From NCBI RefSeq assembly GCF_008831285.2, contig NC_045141.1:25343315-25407314 (forward strand): a DNA stretch of 64,000 bases, written 5' to 3'. This stretch comes from Nymphaea colorata. Taxonomy: Eukaryota > Streptophyta > Magnoliopsida > Nymphaeales > Nymphaeaceae. The position numbers and the translations under genes were made by a program. Each line of letters opens with the position of its first letter. The first letter of the stretch is position 1. The notes beneath the pieces are model-generated. The model did no database searches and was not told the origin of the DNA. It was given only the letters and a program-made list of their open reading frames with translations. Of this stretch, positions 1 through 12,818 are shown piece after piece.

Positions 1-637
1 AGCCCTGATTCCGAACCAAATCGGACCCATCTACCCGTACTTTCGAGGTCCATTTTACGGCCGACAGATCTGACCCAACTTTATGCGCATCCAAGATCCA
101 AATCCAACATCCAGGATCCATTTACCAGTTTCGTAATTTGGTTTTAGACGAGCTGCACGGATTCAAGTTCGATCCTTCTTGGCTTGAGCCCGCAGGCCTT
201 GCCCAAGTATAAATGGGAATAACCCACCCGACCCGAAATATCAAACTAAATCCAAAATTGATCCGATCCAACTTGTGGCACTTTTTTTTTGGCACTTTCA
301 CTAAAGCGTCTTCGTTCTGTCTTCTCCTCTTTCTCTCTGGCGACGTCGTCCTCTTCGTACTGAACTAGGTACGGATCTTCGTCTTCCCCTCCTTTGAGCG
401 CCATCTTTGATCTCGAAGCCGAGCAGGAACTGCTTGCTTATCATATCGCAATTCTTTGGGGTTTCTAGATTTATTTGTCTGCTTTCTTGCGAGAGAATTC
501 CGGTTTCAGGTCGCTGCACATCATGGCGGGAAAGTTAGGGTTGAAATGGCGGGTGCCTTGGGTTGTCGTTTTCTTGGGTCAGGGTCTTAGTTGCTTCTTG
601 TGGTGTTGATGGCGGCGCATGGATTTTGTTTTTGCAG
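1..637 (+). other. ARPC1 upstream region, 5' UTR and probable 5' UTR intron
   Basis: The first ~290 bases are rich in short GATCC/ATCC-type repeats, as in old hAT-like plant elements; the window starts inside them, so no ends are visible. A TATA-like TATAAAT lies at 208-214. From about 300 the DNA becomes CT-rich, typical of a plant 5' leader. An acceptor (TTTGCAG, ending 637) sits just before the start codon at 641, so the leader probably contains an intron. Possible donors are at 369 and 510. Which donor is used, and the transcription start, cannot be decided from sequence alone. Confidence 0.5.
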
Positions 638-640
638 GCA

Positions 641-3600
641 ATGTCGGTCGTCTCGGTTCATCAGTTGGCGTCGTGCATCACTTGCCATGCTTGGAGCCCC
701 GATCACTCAAGTAATGCGATCTTTATCGGAAGTGGCTTGGATTATTTCATGCGTAGTTCGTCTTCTTCGTTTATCCGTTTTTGATCCGTGGATTTGTTTC
801 GAGAAATTAAATCTCGCAATTAGGAGGAAGAACATTGATTTTTCTTGTTTTTTTTTTCTTATATTATCCCCTCGGTTTTTCATTTTTTAGGGAATATTTT
901 GGATGATGGTGAATTTTGTCGTGCGTCGTTCTAGTGAAATGGGATTTTCTTATCTTTTTCCAACATAAATTGCCTTTGTGCGAATTTTATACTGAAAAGT
1001 GGGATGGAGTTTCGGGATTACTTGAATGTGTTTTGAGATTCCCGGGAAAATATTATGTAAGTTTATAAGTTCTTCAACCGAAAACCATGTGACACCACAT
1101 AGAGGAGAAAATAGATGGTATGGAAGATGATGCATGGTAGGAAACTTTGTTGACCGTTCTCTTTTCGTAATTTTGTGATTGTATTCCTAGGCGGAGCTTT
1201 AAGATTGGAGGTATTTATTGTCGAAGGCATGAGAAAAGATTGTTATGCTGTCAATACTAAATGAATTCTCAACTATTGAATTTGGACCGGGCCATACACC
1301 TCATATGCTCTCTCTCTCTCCCCCCTCCTGAGATTTCCCTCACCATTCAATGCCTTCAATTTATTTGGTTGTGTACTACTGTTTGTTCGTTTTCTCCATG
1401 TTCTCTTTTTTCGTTTGTTTATGCAAATAACCGCTTTCTCTGTTTTACAGTGATTGCCTTTTGCCCGAACAATGATGAAGTTCATATATATGTTGTTTCG
1501 TCTGACAAGTGGGAGAAATTGCATGTTCTACGGAAGGTATGCCATTTTTTTGTTCAACAAATAAATTAGGAAATCTTTATTACATGAAAGGTCATATAGC
1601 ACAATAAATTGTTCCTGGAGAATCAGATATGTAATTTTGATATACATGTTCATGGCCATGGATATGTTTACTATTACATTAGATCTTTATACTTTGCTAT
1701 CTAAGTCGGCACTGACATAAGTCCAATAAGCCAACGAATGAATCTGACCACTCTCAAATGAAGGGTGAACATTGCAAGGGCGAGATGACATATCCAATTC
1801 TCTCATACACATTTTATTTTACCATTCTTACAAGCCATCCAGATATTTGACCCAATAAGCAGTGAAACAAGGGCATATTAGTGACTACGGCAGTCTAGTA
1901 TCAAAAGATGGCCAAAGTATTTAAAACAGAAATAAAAATTCACATTTCCATTGCCTCATTTTTTTTCCCTTCAGTATCCTTTTATGCTTCCCTAGTGCAA
2001 ATGACAAATAAGATTGCAAAGAAGATATCCGTAAGCAAAGCTGTGTATCCAGGAAAGGGGATGTATTCTGGAGAGAGACCGGTGGATGGATGATGCAGTT
2101 ACTTTCAGATACCATCCCATTTAGACTGAAGGCTACAAAATTTGTTATAGTGAAAGGTAGATAGGGATCTGGAGATGGGGATATCAGACATGCATCTAGT
2201 TCTCATTGGAAAGCAAGAAGCTGAATGTTCCTTCCATTTCTTGCTTGAAGCTGGTACCTGATTGGCTCTAATAGTTAGGCCTCTAGCCCAGCTTGTTTCA
2301 CCTATAGGTCAATTTATTTCCTTCTCATTGCAACTTGTCCCTTTCTGTAGAATGTCTGGATATTGGGTTCCCTGGTATGAGTGATTTCAGATCCTCATCT
2401 ATCTAATTTTTTGGTTCTTTGACCACCTCTGGTAGATTATTTCAAACTAACTATCAACAGGATGCTTGCAAAGCAATGAAGAAACCACTTTTTTTCTTTG
2501 AGACTTAGTCACCCATCATGTATGATTTATTGTATTGAGTAGTCTTTTAATGCTTTGTTTCCATCTCGCCTCTGATGCCCTAGGCTCCTGTTTTGCTATG
2601 AGGGTTGCAATTGTTTTTGCTTCTCATTCCTGGTTTTTTTTTTTTTTTTTTTTTTTGTCTTGTCTTGCTTTGTCAATTCGTTCTTCTTACAGATGGAACC
2701 ACAACTTTGAATTTCATGAGGTGCATGAGCTGCATCAATTTTGCAGAAATGTGATTTATGTATCTAGTCATTGTTAACGTTTTTAAATGACAACGTTTAT
2801 TTCCAAAATGACTCTAAATGACAATGTCTGGTTGTGATATTTTCAAAATATTTACAGGAAATAATTTTGCAGCATTAACGTGCTAATATCCAATATTTCT
2901 GGTTTCTAGAAAATCTTTATTTATATATTTTATGTGTATATATTTTTATTTTACAATTTTAAATTTTAGGATAGGTCATATGTTTTCATCAATATTTTGT
3001 TAGAAAAGTGAAAGACTCATATTTTTTTTTAAATTTTCTTGTTATCTCTAAAAACTCTTGACTTTTCTAGATCTACTCAAGTAAAACAAAACCTAAAGCA
3101 AACTATTAAGAAGAGAAATTGCTAAGAACAATATTGGTGACAATGATTTAATCTCAACTTTATTGTAGTCTTTCATTTGCTCCAATACACCTCACAAGGG
3201 CATTAGGCGTGAGATGCATATGTTTGTTTTGCATAACACTTGTTCTACCTGTATGGATTCAAAACATTTATGGAACTTAAAATATGAGGTTGATATAAGG
3301 AAAGGGTGACAGACTTCAAAGTGGAGGAATGCATGTGACATCAAATTCACTTTGCGCGTAGCTATATAACCATCAGATTATATTGGTTAGTCAAAATGCT
3401 ATACCGTGTCATGAGCTTGTGATGTTTCTTGACCATGGTATTCTTTTCTCTTTTAATGAGTGGTTCTTTAATGGCTATGTACAACATTTGTTCTATGTCT
3501 ATGCATTCACAGTAGTTGTGGAATTTAAAATGTGAATTTGATATATAAGGTGAGACAATGATGGGTGTCAAAGTGGGGAATCCATATAATACCAAATTCA

Positions 3601-6600
3601 CATTACGTGCAGCTATGTAGCTATCAAATTATACTGGTTAGTCAAAAAGCTGTTTTCACTTTTCCACTATTAGGTATTGCAACATGTGCCTATGATGTTT
3701 CTTGAACCATGGTAGTTTTTCCTTTTCTAATTAGTAGTACTATAATTAAGTGATGTATTTCTTTTTTTTTTACTGCTGAGCATCTCTTCTTAATTGGCTC
3801 ACAGCACGATCAAATTATTTCTGGCATTGATTGGGGTGTGCTTTCAAATAAAATCGTTACAGTTTCACATGATCGAAATTCGTAAGTTTCCATACAGATT
3901 ATGGTTGTTGATACTTGTAGCTATTTGTAAATTGCTTGAATGACAAAAATTAACCCAAGAATTGATTGTCTATTTTATTTTTTCTGCAGCTATGTCTGGA
4001 GCCAAGATGGGCCTGAATGGGTGCCTACGCTTGTTATTCTTAGACTTAATCGCGCTGCTCTTTGTGTACAGTGGAGTCCCAAAGGTATTTTCTTACCCAA
4101 TAGCATTTTATTTTTTAATTTTGCTTTGTAAATTATCTGTTTATTGGTGTTTATATTCGTATCACCTTTATTGGTGAATACTTGAAACTATATAAAAATT
4201 GTTTTTGAAAGAACTCTAAAGATATGACATGGTTGCAATAATTTGAAAAATCTGCCCGGTCGTTTTATAGTACTTTTGTGGTTCTTTCTCATATTTGGAG
4301 GAATCTAAGTCTGGTTTCTATAAGTGGATAGGTAGTTGGCTAGCTAGCTTCTATAAAAGTATAATTAGAAGGGAAACTTCTCAAGCATCCCTCGCAAATA
4401 AAAATGATAGGGTGTCTATAAGTTCCTTTCATGCGAAGGGAGATGATGGGGTTTTGCCAGACACTTTTTTGGAAAGAACAAAAAGCATTTAGTGTGCAAA
4501 TTGTTTCAGTGACAGAGTAGACATGTTTTAGGTTAGGTTGTTTTGGGAAACAAACTCTATAGTTTAGGCCAAAAGAAAAGACAGTTATCCATCTTGGTGG
4601 TGAATGTTAGTAGACATTTTTGTCTGTGAAAGGAAAACACACACTACACATTCCATTCCCTTTGTAATATCCCTTTTGATAACTGCAATTCTTGTATCCA
4701 AGCCGATTAATCTGTCATTTGAAATGTAACGGTGGTCTTTTCCTTACATGTGTCTTCCAAATCAATGTAGCCTTGACTTTTCAGAATTAATTTTGCATAA
4801 AATATAACTCTATTAAAATTTTTCTTCTGACAGTTGTTTGTCACATTGTCTAGAGAACAAATTTGCGGTTGGAAGTGGGGATAAATTTGTTTCTGTGTGC
4901 TACTACGAGCAAGAGCACAACTGGTAATTGCTTCTTTCTTTTGTGAAAATTTGGTTTATTTAGCTGTTATGACAGGAGCGTCATTCAAGCTTTGGTTGTA
5001 TGACCCTATTGGCCCTCCGGTAGTGAAATATTCCATTTTTGTCTCATTGTTAATCATATTTCTTTTTATTGGCCTGTGAACAGTCTTTGCATAGTGTTCT
5101 GATTGTTTTGGTCAGGTGCTTGCATTGATTTTTTGCTAGTTCAATCATACATTTTCTAGTTTCTCATACTTTTGCTTTTCCAAGTGTGTGTGTGTGCGTT
5201 TTCTTTTTTTAGATTTAAGAGTTGTTGCCTGAAAATTTCTCTTTTTCTTAGAATTTCATTTTTTACCCCTTCCATTTATTGGTGAAGCCATTAAAATATT
5301 GCTTCTCAATCTTGATCCTGATGATTGAGATGATTATATAATCTCTTTTATGGGGCTGATTGTGTTAATTTTCAAGTTGGAATCTGACTTAGAAATATGC
5401 TGCAGGTGGGTCAGTAAAATTATACGGAAAAAGCACAATTCATCAGTTACTGGTGTAGCATGGCATCCCAACAATGTGAGTTGTTTCTTGCTTTGATCGT
5501 ATTGTTGTTAATACCTGTGATCCATGCAACAGATGGTTGTCATTTTGACCTTGTTAGTTTTATCCTTTTTTTTAAAAAAATATATTTCACAGACGATTCC
5601 TGTAGGCATTCGTAACAACAATGTTTGAGAACTCATAAGAACCATATTCGTGCTAATAGATTTTGAGTACTCATGATAACCATATCATCTGAATTCAATT
5701 GATTAGGCAGGTTCACATGTTGCCACTACAACAGTAACCAAGAGGTGGGTGACCAGTTGACAGCTAGTAGTTAACATTATGAAGTTCTTTTATTGTTTAT
5801 TGTAAATGTTGCAGTTTTGAAGGTTATCCAATAGTTTGATCTGATAGATAATGATGGTTCTCATAGGTTATTTTATTTCATTTCTCTCATGTATGTGTGT
5901 GGGTGTGTGCATGTGGATGGATGGATCTACTTGAAATCCTTAAGGCTGTCTGAAGAGCTAGGGCTATTTTTATGGGGCTTCAATTATCCATGTGATTCTC
6001 TGTTTCTTAATACTTGTTTTAGGATTTTCTTGCAACAACATCATCTGATGGGAAATGTCGAATTTTCTCTACTTTCATCAAAGGTGTTGACTCAAGGTAT
6101 GTTAAACTTGTACTGAAATAGTTACAGGTTGTTCTATTGTCATCACTATCTATGTTTCTGTAACTCTACTAAGTCAAAATTCTGCTATGGAACTTCATTT
6201 AGGGGTTCGGAAGCAGCATCATCCTCAGAAACAAAGTTTGGAGAGGTATTGCATGAACCAATTTTTTACTTTGCATGGCATAGTAATTTCTTTGTCTTTC
6301 CTTTCACGCCTTTGCCCTTTAAATGTAGGATAGAATTGTCACAAGTGATGTTGTGCACATGAGGATATGTGATAAAGATGTGGATGTATGAAGAACCTGG
6401 CATTATCTATTGTTGAAGGCATCACAGTTATCTGTCAATTAGTATGTGTTTGCAGATAAACCGGGCTGTCATGGACATGGATGTCGTACTAATTTTTTGT
6501 CCATGTTCTTAATAACCTTTGTTGTCAACCTATGGACTGGTCGGTCCAACTAGTCACCTAGTCGTCTTAGGCACTGGTCGACCACCAGTCCTCAGGTATT

Positions 6601-9600
6601 AGTTGGTTCGGCTGGTGATGGGAACTGTTGATTTGATTGACCAGTCAATGACTATTCACTGATCGATTATTCTCCAAAGTGGGCTTTTAAAAAAAATCTA
6701 TATCTTTAACCATCAAATGTGTAATTTTACATTCCCTTTCTTTGTAATAGTTTTACTACAATCCCTTCTCTCTCTGTGTAATCCTGCAACTCCTGCATAT
6801 TTTCTGTACTCCTCATTTCCTTCTCTCTCTCTGTGTACTCCTACAGTCCTACTACTAAAACAACCTTTGCTCAGATGAAAACTTTGGCCTATAACAGAAT
6901 TTTATGAAATATGGCGGTCATCACTACACTTTTGGTGTTTTGTCTAACATTATGTTTGTTTTTTGAGAGATTTTTCGCGTGTATTACTTAGTACTACCTT
7001 ATTCTTAAAATATGCTTTCCTGATGGATTTCCTCATTTTTCCCCTGATTGTCTGTTGAATATTTTTTGGATGGCTGATTTATTTTTTCCTTCATATTTAA
7101 ATTTTATTTTCATTAGTGGATGGTTGTTTGACTATTATTAATTGTGTCTTCTTGTCATATTTTTAACTGGCAAAATTCTTTTCATGTTCAGAAAATTTTG
7201 CAGTTGGATCTTTCTTTTAGCTGGGCATTTGGTGTCAAGTGGTCTCCTAGCGGCAATACACTTGGTTATGTAGGTCAGTTATTGATCTCCTTTCCCTATC
7301 AGCATGTGGGATATGTTCCTGGTTATTCTAACACGTTCTTGCTAAAATATAAATAGCAGATTTAATGGCACCTATTATTGAGAGAGAATCAAAATAATGC
7401 ATTCTGATACGTTTATTTGTTCAAATTCATTTTGTTGCGCTAAACTTAAGAACTTTTTCTGTTTACTTATGGGAAGATTTCTGGTCTTCCTCTGTTATTT
7501 TACTTGAGAAAGTTCTATCTTTGAAGATGTGAATATGTTTATCTGAAATAGAAATTGTTAGCTGCAACTTAATTCAGGGCGTGAAAACGTGGAATGTGAC
7601 TTTCACTATTTCCTGTCAATGGTACATTTAAAGTTGATAGAATTTAGTAATGAACAGTATACTGTGTATGTTTTATTGCTCTTGCTGAAATTTCCATCCT
7701 TAATCAGCTCAATTGTTCTATGATATGGAAAATATATTACAATGGACAATAACGGTAAAATATCAGTCCTAAGAATAAAATATCAGTCCAAATATCTAAA
7801 TCGATGCAACTATACCATTTTTTCTTCTGTTTGTTTTTTTGTTTATGCAACTAATGCTTTGTTACAAATTTGGTTTTCGATGATGATCGTATGCAGTTCT
7901 GTGTCATTGCAGGTCACAATTCAATGATTTTCTTTATTGAAGATATTGGTCCGGCAGCATCAGCTCAAACTGTCTCTTTCCGTGATTTGCCTCTTCGTGA
8001 TGTGGGTCAGCATCCTTCCTTTTCTTATGCTGCATATATAACTCCAAAAAACTCTTAACTAAAAGTTCATTCACCTGAGAGTTTGTGCTGTTTGGTCGAC
8101 ATTCCAGGTGCTTTTTATTTCTGAGAGGATTGTTGTTGGTGTGGGATTTGACTGTAACCCGATGATTTTCACAGCAGATAAAAGAGGCATATGGTATGTT
8201 ACGACGGTGTTTATCAACTTATCCTCAATACCTCTGTATGGTGTATCTAACAAGTATTGTTCTATTGAAATGCAGTTGTTTTCCCCTTTTTTTTTTTCAC
8301 TGTTGATTTTTTCATGCTACTGTTTAGGAGCTTTATTAGATTCATGGATGAGATAAAGGTTCCAGCATCAAGCTCAAGATATGGTTCACAGGTTTGTGTG
8401 GGAAATAATTTGGTAGCTGTTTGATTCTGAAATGAGATTGCTATTTCTGATATTATTCGATATTTCCTGCTTGGTTCTGCTGTATTTTGGTATTTCAGGT
8501 GCATGCGTTTCCTTTTTCCTTGATGTGGTTTCTCTATTTCAATTCTTTCATAACGGCATGCAGCTCTTTAACTATCTTATCCACTTTGTTGCATGTCTGG
8601 ATGTTAATATTCTGGTGGTCAGTTGGCACAAGAAAATTTCTAAGTTGATTGTGAAGTCATGAACCTGTCTTCCAACCTTAGTGGTCAAAAGCTGTAGACA
8701 GGGACACGGGGTGTACGGTATAACTTCAGAAATGCCTAGGATGGTGCTAGGTGGCCAAAAACAGCAAATAAAAGAAGAAAACAAGAGGAAGAAGAAAAAG
8801 GAGAAGGTAAAGAAAAAAAAAAAGAAAAACAGGAAGAAGAAAAATAAGGAAAACAAAAAAGGGAAAAAGGAATTTCAGAACATTTTTTTTTTTCACTTGG
8901 ATGCGTAGGTTCCTAGACTAGCAAAAGGCCACTGCTTAGGGCCTAGGTGCTCCTAGGCATTGCACGTAGGCACACTTCTGACTATTAAGCTTCCAACCAG
9001 AAAATTTAATGTTTTATATGCATTACATTCTGATTCTCATAGGTGACCTAAGTAATGCCTGCACTGATCCGATGATATTTTACTTGAATATCAACGAATA
9101 CAAGGTCAGAATGAACTTCCTTGTGCAGAAACAAAAATGGCTAACATTGGAACCATGATGCAAGGTATAAAACACAATGTGGCGGTTCTTTTCTTGATAT
9201 TTAAGAGGTGAAAATATGGACATGTATTTCAAGGTTGGATGTAATGCAACCTAGCAGATCCTACATTCTTGGATGATTGGATGTAGTGCAATCTAGGAAG
9301 TCCCCTAGCGGGTCCTACGTTCTTCAACTTGGACTGTGGCTATTGCAGAAATGAAATATTTGTTGACCTGTGTAATGTTGCTGAGCAAGTTTCAATTTAA
9401 ACCCTTTGAGGACTCGTAGTTACTGTTATTATATTATTGGCATGACATTTGATAATCTCTCTTGTTGGTTAAAAAATTTGAGTGTCTAGTTAGCAGCAAC
9501 ATCTAAGCCAGGGTCTTAGTAACCTTGATTTCCTGCTTGCTTCTTGTATTGAACAAATTTGCAGATTGTACAGTTTTCCATGTAATTCACTGCGGCACTG

Positions 9601-10256
9601 TTTGGATGTCATGTTTTCCAGTTTTCTGAAGCTTTTGGGAAGTTGTATGGTCAATCAAAACATGGTGCAAGCAGCGACACAGTTGAACCATCTAGGCCTC
9701 GCGGTGGTGCTCATGAAAACTGCATTAAGTACGTGTTTGAATTGTTTTTTCTGCTCCAAATGTGCTTTCTGTTTTTAATTTGTCTGGAAAGACAGATTTT
9801 TTTGTTACTAGTACAATAAGTTTATGGGTTTTCTGCTTTTTAGCTGTATTGTGCCACTATGGAAAGATGGAGAGAGCGCTGTCAAACGTTTCAGCACTTC
9901 AGGTATTGCACTCATTTGTCATACAACAGAGGCATCTGTTCAAAAATTTGGAACGAACCTGGATAACGTAGAATTTCAGGGTGGACTCCGATAACGCACG
10001 ATGTTATCCAACAGAAGTGACCCAAAGAGGATCACATGAGCCTCTCTACCGTGGCCACTTTATGTTCTGGTTGAACTCTGAATTCATGCAAGAAACAACT
10101 CTCTCTGAATTCGTAATGAATATAACCATGAACAGCAGCTCAAAAAGTCGATTTCCTATATATGTTGTCTCATTTAACTGCTTGCTGTGCTGATGCTTTA
10201 CAGGTTTGGATGGGAAGATTGTAATATGGCAGTTGAATGAAGAAACCTTTGCTTGA
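641..10256 (+). CDS. ARPC1: Actin-related protein 2/3 complex subunit 1 (WD40 protein)
   Basis: Encodes a 374-residue WD40 beta-propeller, the subunit of the seven-protein Arp2/3 complex that helps nucleate branched actin downstream of SCAR/WAVE. Coding exons: 641-710, 1451-1536, 3805-3881, 3990-4084, 4854-4923, 5406-5475, 6023-6096, 6203-6245, 7192-7273, 7913-8001, 8108-8193, 8328-8391, 9622-9728, 9844-9902, 10204-10256. They total 1125 nt with every join in phase and canonical GT-AG ends. The protein closely resembles plant ARPC1: the start [18 protein letters not shown], then [44 protein letters not shown] and near the end [14 protein letters not shown]. Length matches the family (about 370-380). 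The start is the first ATG after the leader acceptor. It converges with the uL24m gene. The second intron (2.3 kb) contains a tandem duplication. The identification is firm; exact leader structure is not. Confidence 0.95.
3231..3725. repeat. Diverged tandem duplication in ARPC1 intron 2, period about 250 bp
   Basis: Two units follow each other, about 3231-3479 and 3480-3725. Shared landmarks in the same order are TTGTTCTA, GGAA(C/T)TTAAAAT, CAAAGTGG, ACC/CATCAAATTCAC, TATACTGGTTAGTCAAAA and GATGTTTCTTGA(A)CCATGGTA. Divergence is clear, so the duplication is old. No open frame is conserved. Confidence 0.7.
6520..6690. repeat. Degenerate GACTGGTCGA-type repeat in ARPC1 intron
   Basis: This intron stretch is rich in short variants of ACTGGTCG / GACCAGTC / CTAGTC, a composition common in old short DNA transposons of plants. 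No target-site duplication or clean terminal repeats could be found, so only a remnant is claimed. A similar CCTAGG-rich patch lies at 8915-8975. Confidence 0.3.
8755..8875. repeat. Polypurine (A/G) tract in ARPC1 intron
   Basis: About 110 bases are almost wholly A and G on the + strand (AAGAAGAAAA-type), between coding exons ending 8391 and beginning 9622. It gives spurious lysine-rich frames and is not coding. Confidence 0.85.
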
Positions 10257-12818
10257 CTGGCAGTGATGACAACTACTGGACAGCCATTTCATTGAACCGC
10301 GAAAGAATCACAACTGCCACCGAGTAGCATCCGACAGCGTTTCTGCAAGTTAAGAAAATCACACCTTCGGGCTGGCAAGCGTCCAACTCATTCCCCTGGA
10401 TATCATTAAAAAATAATAGTTGGGCAGTTTTTGGGGGACACGGATGATTTTCATATTATCTGTTGTAATTTTAGTTTCTGGTACCGTTGTGTTGTATGTG
10501 TGTCTTAGCGAGCTTTTTGTAGCCAATCCAATGTAGTAGCTTCTTGGCTTGGCTTTGCATAGGAAGGAGAACGAAAGATAACATATTTATACATACATTC
10601 ATCTGTTTTTATTTATTTTCCCAAATTTAATTTTTTGTTTTTTTCTTTTGTTTTTTGGAAGAGAGAGTTGAGAGAGAAAAAGGGTGGTTCCTACGCTGTC
10701 CCAGTTTTCGTCTCTTTCTATGGACTCCCTAGTCAAACCAGATGCCGTCGGTTCAATCACTAGGAACTGTAGCCTATTCCCCCACCCCCACAGCAAAAAA
10801 GAAAAAGATGGAGAGGCATCGATTCATTTGAACTATATAGCCGATCGACCGCCAAAAAGAGAGAGAGACAGTGTAACACAAGATACTAATGGTATGTGTC
10901 CAGGTAAGATATTCTTGCCAACCCTAGCTCGGTTTGTTCTGGTATGGTAGATGGTTTGGTAAAAAGAGGAGAAAAGGACTTAACCGGGTTGTATTTTAGT
11001 TCGGTTTAGCGTACACCGGAAAGTGTTAATCGAGTTTGGCGAATAAGCTGAGGGATTTACTTTTAAGGCCGGCTCGCGTCTTAAACACTAAACTTTAACC
11101 AAGGTGCTCCCACAACGATGGGTGCTGACCAGCGCTCCGCCCCTCCGTTGATGCGATATGCATCACAGTTTACTTGCAATCAGAGCATAGCAACACTCAC
11201 GCTTGACTGAAGTCATCAAGCTGCCTGCATATTTGTTGTCAAGGCAATTCCCAGACGGAGCTGGTAAGCCCACAAGGATCTAAGAGGAAACCAATACTGC
11301 TTCTGCAGAAACAAATTCTTGGCAGGTCTATCAATTATAACCAAAGATAAGGATTCAAAAATTCAAGAGAAACAATTTTTTCCATTTTCCCCCCTTTTTT
11401 ATTGGTCCAAGATTCCTGGCAACCTGAAGCCTGAAGATAAGGGGTGCACTCTCATGCCCCGAGATATAAGGCCTGAAGCACCTCGCCGGATTCGAGTGGT
11501 TATAAACTAATAATGACAATGCGATGCCATGGCAACGGTAACGGAGCCACGGTTTGAGCTAAACGTTGTTAACCCAGAAACCGTTCTTCCAGGTTACGCG
11601 TGTAATAAATCAGAGAGAAAACTACACTAGCAGTAAACCAACGAACAATAATAAATATATACCCATTCTTTATAGTCCGCAAGTGATGATTGCCACCAGA
11701 AATTGATCATTAAAGTTCTGACAAGTTGGGAAGACAACCAATACAAGGCTTAAAAAAATCAAGCAATATATACATTTTTTTAAATATCCCCAGCTCGAAT
11801 GATTCATCCATCTGCACTGTAAGAATACAATGCCAGATAGTAGGATCTTAGTCTTCTCGCCCAAATTTTGACGCGAGTGTATAGACCTAATTCACCAACC
11901 TTTTGTCTTGACGAAACAGGGAGGATGAGGATAAACAATAAGATCTTGTATATGAACAATAAAGTATGAGAATTTTCCTGTTGAAAGTGTGCAATAGTTA
12001 CTTCAATAAGTGTAAAAATGTCAGTAGATTTGCAGACAAGGCTGTCAGGACGACCTTCAAAACCATCCAAACAGATACAATAGTACATATATCTTGTTTA
12101 TAGCAATCTATTTTCTTTCGAGGGGTGGGGTGGGTAGAGAGTATGCCATAAAAAGATCATAAAAGCTGGCAATACAAGCAGCATTGGAGGAAGGAATAAC
12201 AGAACAGTATAGTTCAGCAGAAGACGAATTAACAACGGGTCTAATAGGACAAAAATATCACCAGAGTTGTATCAATTGTCCATCAATGATCGTAGAGTAG
12301 CATGTTTCACATAAATGGGTATAATTTTCAAAAGTTTATGATTTTCCTTTTCTAATTTATGGCTTTTATCAGCAGTTACGAGGATATTCACCAGCAAATT
12401 CACCACCTTCGATTGTCAGACATTGAGAAGAAATATTTGAGGCCTCTCGAAGACCCCTACCACAACCATTTAGCCCTTTATGCCAGAGACAAATGGATAG
12501 ACACCACAAACAAATCCACATCAACCCCTTCCCCCTCCACACCACCCCACCCCGCAACCCCCCAACCAAAGTTTTCATGTGCACATGCCTGTGTTACTGT
12601 TACTAATTTGTGCCAATGCTGCTCAGTGATCAATCTCAATACTAGTGAGCTACAAAGCGTGTGGAAGAAAATATAAGAGGGCTAATTATGATGCATAATC
12701 ATTGTTGACAAAAAATAAGAAGCATAGAACTAGTAGTGCCTTTATAGAAGCATTAGTGACAGGGCTTCAATTTTGATACAAACTCCAAGCATGCACCAGA
12801 GCTTACACGGCCACATTC
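10257..12818. other. Intergenic region between the convergent ARPC1 and uL24m genes
   Basis: This holds the ARPC1 3' UTR (roughly to 10550) and probably the 3' UTR of uL24m near its right end. Small open frames occur on both strands but none shows family motifs, splice signals or codon bias. No transposon with recognisable ends was seen. Confidence 0.5.

Noticed and set aside
12359..12676. 105-codon + frame in the ARPC1/uL24m intergenic region
   Set aside because: No recognisable motif, low-complexity Ser/Thr/Pro tail, and no splice or promoter support.
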